A DNA stretch of 25,379 bases from Chloromonas sp. AAM2. Taxonomy: Eukaryota; Chlorophyta; Chlorophyceae; Chlamydomonadales; Chlamydomonadaceae. The notes beneath the pieces are model-generated. The model saw nothing but the letters and a program-made list of their open reading frames with translations, was not told where the DNA came from and did not search any database. Within the stretch, counting starts at the first letter, position 1, and each line of letters starts with the position of its first letter. Made by a program: the position numbers and the translations under genes. The DNA lies in assembly GCA_004335635.1 (NCBI GenBank), contig QAXH01006502.1:3845-29223 (forward strand), given 5' to 3'. Positions 19,146 to 25,379 of this stretch are shown piece after piece.

Positions 19146-20977
19146 AGCAGCTGAACACTTGAACGTGGGAGCTGTGGCCAGTGGCCCGGGTGGTGGGAAG
19201 ATGATGGGGCAAGGATTGGGCAAGGCTGCTCGGGCAGCTGTATGCATGCATGCCCATGTAATGGAACCAACGAGGCATGTTCGCGGGCACCAACGCACAG
19301 CGGCCAAGGTATGTGCCGGGATTGCACGAGCGGGATGGGAATTCGCTGGTTGGGCTATGACAGCCCATTACGTAACTCCAGCACGGCCCGTTTGCCAATG
19401 AGAACATTATTTACTGTGGTGGTAGCTTGGCTGGTGGGCTGGCTAGGGCAAGTCCACTTCATCCCAGTCAAGCTGCATGCAACACTGTTGGCTGGACATG
19501 ATGAGTTGTAAGGTGACAATTGTGTTGGTAGCGACATCAGGGGCTGGCATTGACGTAGACAGTGCCTGTTGGGAGTGTTTTGAAGGCTTATCCATATGGT
19601 GGGGTTGCGTCTGGACTGCTTTCATAACCTGTTGCTATCCTGGGGAGTAATCTAGTGGCAGGATTGAATTGCTTGTTGACCACAGTTTGGATTGTTTATG
19701 ACCGCTTTTATCTTATTCTGGGGCTGGTAGACTCTGAAGTCTCGAGCAAATTGTCTGTAGTAAATGTGCAGTGGGCTTGTAATCTGGATGGTGGCTTGTA
19801 AGATCATGATGTACTTTCAGCACTCGTGCATAAGGGCAGAACATGGAGTATGCCAACGTTTGATGACCACTACTGGAGTCTGGAATTGCGCAGGCTACAT
19901 GGCACTGGATTGTGCACAGTCAGGCAAGTCGACCTGATGGTCGTCCTCACCAGCAAGGCAGCAGCGTATCAGAGATGCCTTTTCAAAGATTGCATCAAAA
20001 GCTGAAACAAAGACAAGCAAGGACTTGAGGCATGTTTACATCGGGGAAGCCGTCACATGACATGGGACGGGATGTGCACTGCCCTGACCTACCCTGAGCA
20101 AGGAATGATCAAACTCACGCAGTTGCAAAGGTCTGCTCGTACTAATTCCGAAAGTACTTTTGAAAACTGTAAAAGCAAGAGAGGAAAAAGAGTGGACAGG
20201 ACACCCCTGCAACCTCAGGAACGATGCATATCTCTACACAGGTAATGGTTGCTTAGAGCAGAAGAAGACCTAGCTGTAGGAGTGCAATAGTGCTGTTCAG
20301 TGTAGTGCAGCTCACACAACCAAGGATCGTGAATTGCAATCAAACAATGTGATCAAAGAGCCAGAGCAATAGATTACTTGCCGCGACTGTGGAGATCTCA
20401 GTAACTTTTACACACTGTGCATTACAATCGCATAACCAGAGGCAGTGGCCCAGGAAGAACATCATGAGCAGCTCCTTCCCGTTGCGCTGAAGAATGGGAA
20501 TGGCTGGGGAGTCTGATGGAGGACTCGTTGTGCTGTGATGTTGGATGCTGGACATGTGCTCTAACAACGAGCAACGCTTTGCGCACGTGAGCACAGCAAG
20601 CCTGATTCCTAAGCTCCATCAGGCCTTCTCCAGCCAATCCCCATTCTTGCACGCAAATGGAACAACATTGTCAGGTTGTAACTGCTCTTGCAGTTGCTGC
20701 CTCCGGTTTCAAGGTATTCAGGGCTCGTTTTCGCTGAATTCAGACTGCTTGAGATGTCGGCATGCTAATGTAACAGAGTTGACCCTTGCAAGGGGGACAG
20801 GTGCAACCGCAACAACTGCAATCACATGTTGTCGCGCGAAATCTGCAATCCTACTGAAGCTGTTACCCATTGTCGACATGCTATCCAATGCTTTCCTGCT
20901 GAACAATGCAGCCTCGGAAAGTTTCGGCTGTGCGTGAATTCAAATAGGTGAAACAACAGATTTTCGCGGGACTCGCA
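19105..20977. other. Intergenic region between caleosin and CAP-D3
   Basis: About 1.9 kb with no recognisable gene. It should contain the caleosin 3' UTR; TGTAA, the green-algal polyadenylation signal, occurs at 19257-19261 and 19507-19511. It also contains dispersed repeat R2 and the promoter and 5' UTR of CAP-D3. The longest open frame (20545-20937 +) shows no family features and lies directly upstream of CAP-D3. Confidence 0.4.
20049..20096 (+). repeat. Dispersed repeat, copy R2
   Basis: This is the 48-bp block GCCGTCACATGACATGGG ... GACCTACCCTG, followed by AGCAAGG as in R1. It is the reference copy of the three in the window. Confidence 0.7.
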
Positions 20978-23900
20978 ATGGACGAGCTGGTTCACGTATT
21001 GCAAAAGCTCAGCTTAGCCAGCGAGGAGGACGTTGACGCACAGGCTCCAGCATGTGCCATAACCGATGCGGACGTGGCTGTGGCACGCTCCTGCTTCCAA
21101 TACTTACAAGGGGAAGATGAGGCCACCTGCCAGCAGGAATGGCAGCGCGTGGCCGAAGCTGGCGTATCGTTTCTGTCAGTGGCCAATGCCATAGCGGGCC
21201 AGCTACGCAGCAAGGACCAGCATGTCGCCACCAATGCAGCTCAACTGTATGCAGCTCTGCTGCGTGCCAAGGGAGGGCCGGTAAGCAGTATGAGCATGCA
21301 TGCATGCCATCGACCAAGCATGCATGCATGGAGCATGCATATGCTTGCATACTTCTCCGTTCTTCTGTGCATCCACTCACGCCCGCAGTACATGGGCGCT
21401 GTTTCTATCTCTGCCAGGCACGGACGCATGCATACAAGCACGAGTATCTAGCGGTTTCTCGTGCGCTCACATGCAGGTATCATCACTGTTCACTGCTTTG
21501 GCCTTCTCCAACTTCCTTCAAGTCTGCAAGCAATGCACCTGTGCCCCAGAGGCACCTGCCAAGGCCGAACCAGCCAAGAAACGGACTGCAGCTGGTGCCA
21601 GACGGAAAACCAAGAAGAAGCAACAGGTATTGTAGAACATGGCCCAGTGTTGTGATGGCACTCCTGTCATAGCAGGCATTCAACATAATTCAACCCAAGC
21701 TGTAAAATCCCAATGGCCAAAGTCCAATCCATGCGACCAGCCATGCTAGTGTGTCCATGTGCCTAGCCATGTCAGCAACCTTCATGTCCTAGCCTATGCG
21801 TATGTCCATGTGGCCATTTTCTTGCAGGAGGAAGAAGAAAGTGGTGATGATCAGGGCAGTGATGGCGGGAGTGGTGGCGAGGGCGCAGCAGCGGGGACTG
21901 GGCCAAGGCGCGCCGGAGGGGCCTTTGCTGGCCAGTCTGTGAGCGTCAGCCTGCTGACTGACCTTGTTGCCTTTCTAGGCTCGTACGGTCTGGCTCAGAG
22001 CCAGGAAATGGTGGGCATGACTCTGGACATGTGTGTGGAAGTGGCAGGCTCAGGCACCCCGGCCAAGCTTGGCAGCAAGACAGGCGGGCGCTATGCGGCC
22101 TCAACAGGTGAGAAGTGGCCACGCACAGAGCAGGGGTCACGTGACTGGCGTCCTTTGAATAAGGGCGACTAACTACCTCTGAACCGTTCAATAACGGAGG
22201 TTACAGAGCTCAAGGGTGTGACTGGGGGACAGCTGGCAGGTGGAAAGATCAGGAATCAGGTACGGAGCGGGAGGGCAGGTGGGTCACCTGCATGAGCCCA
22301 ATTTTGTGCACAGGCAACAACGGCCCAACAGAAGCTCATGGGCGTGACAGGGCGCAGTCAGCAGGACGGGCAGGCGGTGGGGAGCGGTTTGCAAAACGCC
22401 AGGGCGGCTAAAGCGGGAAGGTGGCCCAACATTGCACCATCAAGGGCAACGGCCCGGAAGGGCTCGAGCATTGATAGCGAACCGTGAAACCGTGAAAGGG
22501 TGGTGGTAGAGAAGCAACAGAATCCCATTCAATTGGGTTCAATGATTGGATTAGTGTGGCCGTCAACAACTGTTGTCACATGGCCATGTGTAACACACAC
22601 ACACACACACACACAGGGCCAAGGGAGGAAGGGAAGGCAACCAGGCCACTGAACAACCAGCACAATTGACTGGAGTCAGGCACACTCCGTCAAGTACGGT
22701 CAATCCATTCACTACCGTGAACGGATCATATAACAGCAGACCGATCCATTCACCAAACGCGTGTTGACGGTGCGCCCCTGTCCCCCTCATGCTTCAGGTT
22801 CCAGTGCTGACCCGGCGTACCGCATCCTGGAGTGCCTGTTGGACGCACGCCACGGCCCCACACCCACCACAGGCACGCTCATCGCCATGCGCCTGATCAA
22901 CACGTTACTGGGGGCGGTGGCGGCGGGGGGGCGCAAGGGGGGCGTGGGCGAGGCGGGCGCCAGGCGGGCAGCGGGTCTACAGTTCATACTTAACATGTAC
23001 AGGTACCGGGGAAGGCAGGGCTTGCGATGATTGGCCTTGCAGGCAACATCCAGAGCGGCCGTGAAGAACGACTGTCGAACAGTATTCCCGCAGTATTACT
23101 GGACTGATCATTAGCGCTCATGTGGCAAGGACTAATGAACTGAGGCTGTGGCGTCGCTGCTGTGTGCCCATTGAGTCGTACTGGCAGTGCGCGTAACGTA
23201 GCCACACAGGCGCAGAATGCAAATACATGTAGTAGCATTGGATTCAAATGTGTTCGAGTTTTTCACCTATGCAGGCGCAGAGCGCACAGCTCTGCAGTGA
23301 CTCCGGCCCCTGCTTGTGTTCCCGCAGGCACCACCCTGAGGTCGAGCCCGCAGTGTGTGCTGTGGTGCGCCAGCTGTGTCTGCGGGCCGTGGACAAGGCG
23401 GAGCAGAGGACTGCGGCGGTGGCAGCAGCACACGAACTGGTAAGGACTGGTAATCAAACAGCTGCTAGAGTATGCTTACCTTGTGTCAATGGTATGGATT
23501 TGAAAAGATAATTTGTGCTGGCAAGGGGTGGAAACTGGCAAGGGGTGGCAACGGTAGAGTCTGGGGCGGACAGCGGTGAAGCCTAGGTGGTAGGATTGAG
23601 AGATAAGGGAATGCTAACAGGTTGAGAAAGATCTGTATCCCAACGGAATGGGAGGCCTTAGGTATAGTGGCACCTGAATCGTGCATATCAATACTTGATA
23701 TCAAAGCACAGACACTTGGTCTGCACGTGTAGCAGACCAGCACTGTGTGTTAGTCAGCAGCCATGGACAGTAGGGCAGCAAGGTTTGCCAAGTGAATCGG
23801 GTTAACCATTGGCCAACTGTACGCCTGCTGAAGCTGCTGACCACCCATGGAATGATCCTCAAACTGTATCAATTCGAAAGATTGAGCAATGCATAACTGA

Positions 23901-24632
23901 ACTCTGCAAGTTTCATGATTTTCGGAGTTGCACGTCTTGCGATGCAAGCCCACTTGACGAACATGCTTCAAGTTCCACACTTCTCTCTTCTCTCCCATCT
24001 TCAACTTTGCAACTTCTGGTTCGCGTGTTCACCCTGATGGTTGAGGCCCTAAGCAGACCAAGTGGCCGCGTGCCATGCGCAGGTGTCTGCCCTGCCTTCT
24101 CTCGAGCAGCGTCAGTTGTGCACATGGCTGCTGGTGCTGTCCCGCTCGCCCAAGCCCACTCAGAGGCTGGTGGCGGTTGACCTGGCCCAGGCTCTGCTCA
24201 GCGGCCTGCCACAGCCATTCGCACCAGCAGCAGGGTATAAGGTGAGTCAGTCAGTGAGGGCGTGTGTGAGTGGGTGCATGAGTGAGAGCATGTGTGACTT
24301 TGATGTTTGTGAGTGAAGGTATGGGTGAGTAAGGGCATAGGTGAGTGAGTGAGTGAGTGGAGTAGGGTGGATGGGCCGTAGAGTTGGCTGGCAGTGATGT
24401 TGACACAGACAGTGTGCTTCAGCGTATTCACTAGAGGCTGTGGAGTGGGTGAGGGCCCACGGTCGCTGGCGCACCATGCACATTGGTAATCCGGGCAAAG
24501 TCGTTCTGTGTAGCTAGTCGTTCTTCCCAAACGTTAACCATAAGTTCACATAGTTGAGCTAACGCTGGGTCCCAGCATGTACACATGTATGCATACACAC
24601 TTACCTACCTACATGCATTGCAGACACACACG

Positions 24633-24670
<38 letters not shown>

Positions 24671-24783
24671 CCTCATGCAGTCGTTCATGGACGGCAGCCA
24701 CGGCCCCGGAGAGGAGGTGCAGGCGCCCTGGAGTGCAGTACTGCTTACTCTACTAGCCAACAGATGCGATGACAAAGTGGCAG
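20978..24783 (+). CDS. CAPD3: Condensin II subunit CAP-D3 (5' part, runs past the window)
   Basis: CAP-D3 is the HEAT-repeat subunit of condensin II, which folds chromosomes in mitosis together with SMC2, SMC4, CAP-H2 and CAP-G2. Seven exons join in phase: 20978-21280, 21477-21626, 21828-22107, 22798-23002, 23328-23439, 24083-24241 and 24681-24783 (about 437 codons). Residues 1-101 (MDELVHVLQKLSLASEEDVD...) are helical. Residues 130-180 are a Lys-rich then Asp/Glu/Gly-rich linker, as in other CAP-D3 N-termini. The diagnostic part is CAVVRQLCLRAVDKAEQRTA (about 324-343), then LCTWLLVLSRSPKPTQR and VAVDLAQALLSGLP in exon 6, and LLTLLANRCDDKVA in exon 7, which match consecutive HEAT helices of CAP-D3 in order. 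I chose the ATG at 20978; the upstream in-frame codon at 20948 is GTG. The frame ends at donor CAG/GTGGGG, and the next exon is outside or not recognised. Several introns carry microsatellites. Confidence 0.82.
21294..21345. repeat. CATGCATGC-rich palindromic stretch in CAP-D3 intron 1
   Basis: GAGCATGCATGCATGCC and AAGCATGCATGCATGG lie close together and are self-complementary. They are similar in kind to the CATGC repeat at 10490-10745. Confidence 0.6.
22593..22615. repeat. (CA)n microsatellite in CAP-D3 intron 3
   Basis: Uninterrupted AC dinucleotides, about 11 units. Confidence 0.9.
24242..24360. repeat. GTGA/GAGT-rich repeat at the start of CAP-D3 intron 6
   Basis: The donor GTGAGT itself is followed by about 120 bp of degenerate GTGAGT/GAGTGA units, ending in a run of GTGA. 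Many potential donors therefore lie in a row behind exon 6. Confidence 0.75.
24639..24668. repeat. (CA)n microsatellite before CAP-D3 exon 7
   Basis: About 15 CA units end 12 bp before the exon 7 acceptor (CTCATGCAG) and occupy the place of a polypyrimidine tract. Confidence 0.9.
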
Positions 24784-25379
24784 GTGGGGCAGCATAGTCT
24801 GAACAGACAGCACCACCTAACAGAGTCTGAACAGACACCACCACCTAACAGAGTCTGAACAGATCCAGGGTTGTTGCTGAGCATTCGGCCACCTGCGGAG
24901 TGCATGCGGCGATCCGCCGGCCGCCTGTAGACCGTTTCAAAGCCAGGAATCACCACCTTACGTCCGGATCTGAGTCTTCAATCAAATCAAACTATCTCCT
25001 GCCTGCCTGTGGCACCTGCCTGGCCACTAGAGCCAGACCAACAACGTGTTCCTCTCGTACCTGCAGCTGATCAAACTAAGGGTGCAGCTGATCAAACTAA
25101 GGGTGCAGCTGATGACACCAGGGGTGCAGCAACTGTGCAATTGAAGCTCTGAATCTGACTGGCCGGCACCGACCTCAGCAAACTCGGATGTCTGTTTGAG
25201 CGGCTGTACTAAAGTCGGTTGAGATGCAGTAACTGATCTGCAGCGTGTGTATTGGCAATATCCTAAACAACGGCAACGTTGACAACCACGAGTGACACAT
25301 GCCGTTGGTTGGTGATAGCCTTTCCCACAACAGCGGGGTGCTGCATGCCCTTGTTTTGCACAGGTGTGCGTGCACGTGC
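24784..25379. other. CAP-D3 intron or continuation with two short tandem repeats
   Basis: No further CAP-D3 exon could be recognised here. The stretch holds a 28-bp repeat (24796-24866, AGTCTGAACAGACACCACCA...) of about 2.5 units and a 21-bp repeat (25062-25130, TGCAGCTGATCAAACTAAGG) of about three units. The following exon should continue with a motif like TVRxKAL and is probably beyond the window. Confidence 0.5.

Noticed and set aside
20545..20937. 130-codon plus-strand ORF upstream of CAP-D3
   Set aside because: Its composition is unremarkable with scattered cysteines and no motif, and it lies where the CAP-D3 promoter and 5' UTR should be.
20948..20977. Upstream extension of CAP-D3 (KQQIFAGLA) as N-terminus
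   Set aside because: It would need a GTG start. The first ATG in frame is at 20978. An unseen upstream exon cannot be excluded.
24198..24530. Minus-strand ORF rich in THSHT repeats
   Set aside because: It is the antisense of the GTGA/GAGT repeat in CAP-D3 intron 6.

Overview
This is nuclear DNA of a eukaryote, most likely a chlorophyte green alga. The genes are dense in short GT-AG introns, the introns are full of (CA)n, CATGC and minisatellite repeats, and the gene families fit: an algal-type caleosin, an RWP-RK transcription factor and a condensin II subunit. Base composition looks only moderately GC-rich, so Chlamydomonas itself is unlikely. No prokaryotic features (operons, ribosome binding sites, CRISPR) were seen.

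Left half (about 0.8-13.7 kb): a decaying tandem array of three units (about 1.05-3.26, 4.42-8.17 and 8.20-13.7 kb). A complete unit carries two divergently arranged genes. On the + strand is a small RWP-RK gene whose exons can be joined with matching phases in unit 2 (7173-7965). On the - strand is an unrecognised multi-exon gene ('gene B'), with a probable coiled-coil N-terminal part and several short exons that recur in all units at identical lengths. Unit 1 has lost the RWP-RK gene and the 5' part of gene B by an internal deletion. The unit 3 RWP-RK copy is a pseudogene. Every copy of gene B is damaged, each differently. Extra sequence with unassigned ORFs lies between units 1 and 2 and inside unit 3. 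A separate broken + strand reading frame sits at the left edge (87-605).

Right half: two ordinary + strand genes. Caleosin/peroxygenase (14519-19104) can be assembled completely as 12 exons and 277 residues, with EF-hand, membrane segment, proline knot and both conserved histidines. Its introns hold a 29-bp minisatellite, a copy of a dispersed repeat next to a nested palindrome, and duplications of one 5' and one 3' splice site. After about 1.9 kb without a recognisable gene comes the 5' part of a condensin II CAP-D3 gene (20978-24783 in seven exons, continuing past the window).

The two right-hand genes act in unrelated processes (lipid-droplet oxylipin/calcium biology and chromosome condensation), and nothing suggests they work together. 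The unusual part of the window is the array: a repeated divergent pair of a transcription factor and an unknown partner gene, mostly in decay. All exon models come from reading splice consensus and phase by eye, with no transcript or database support.
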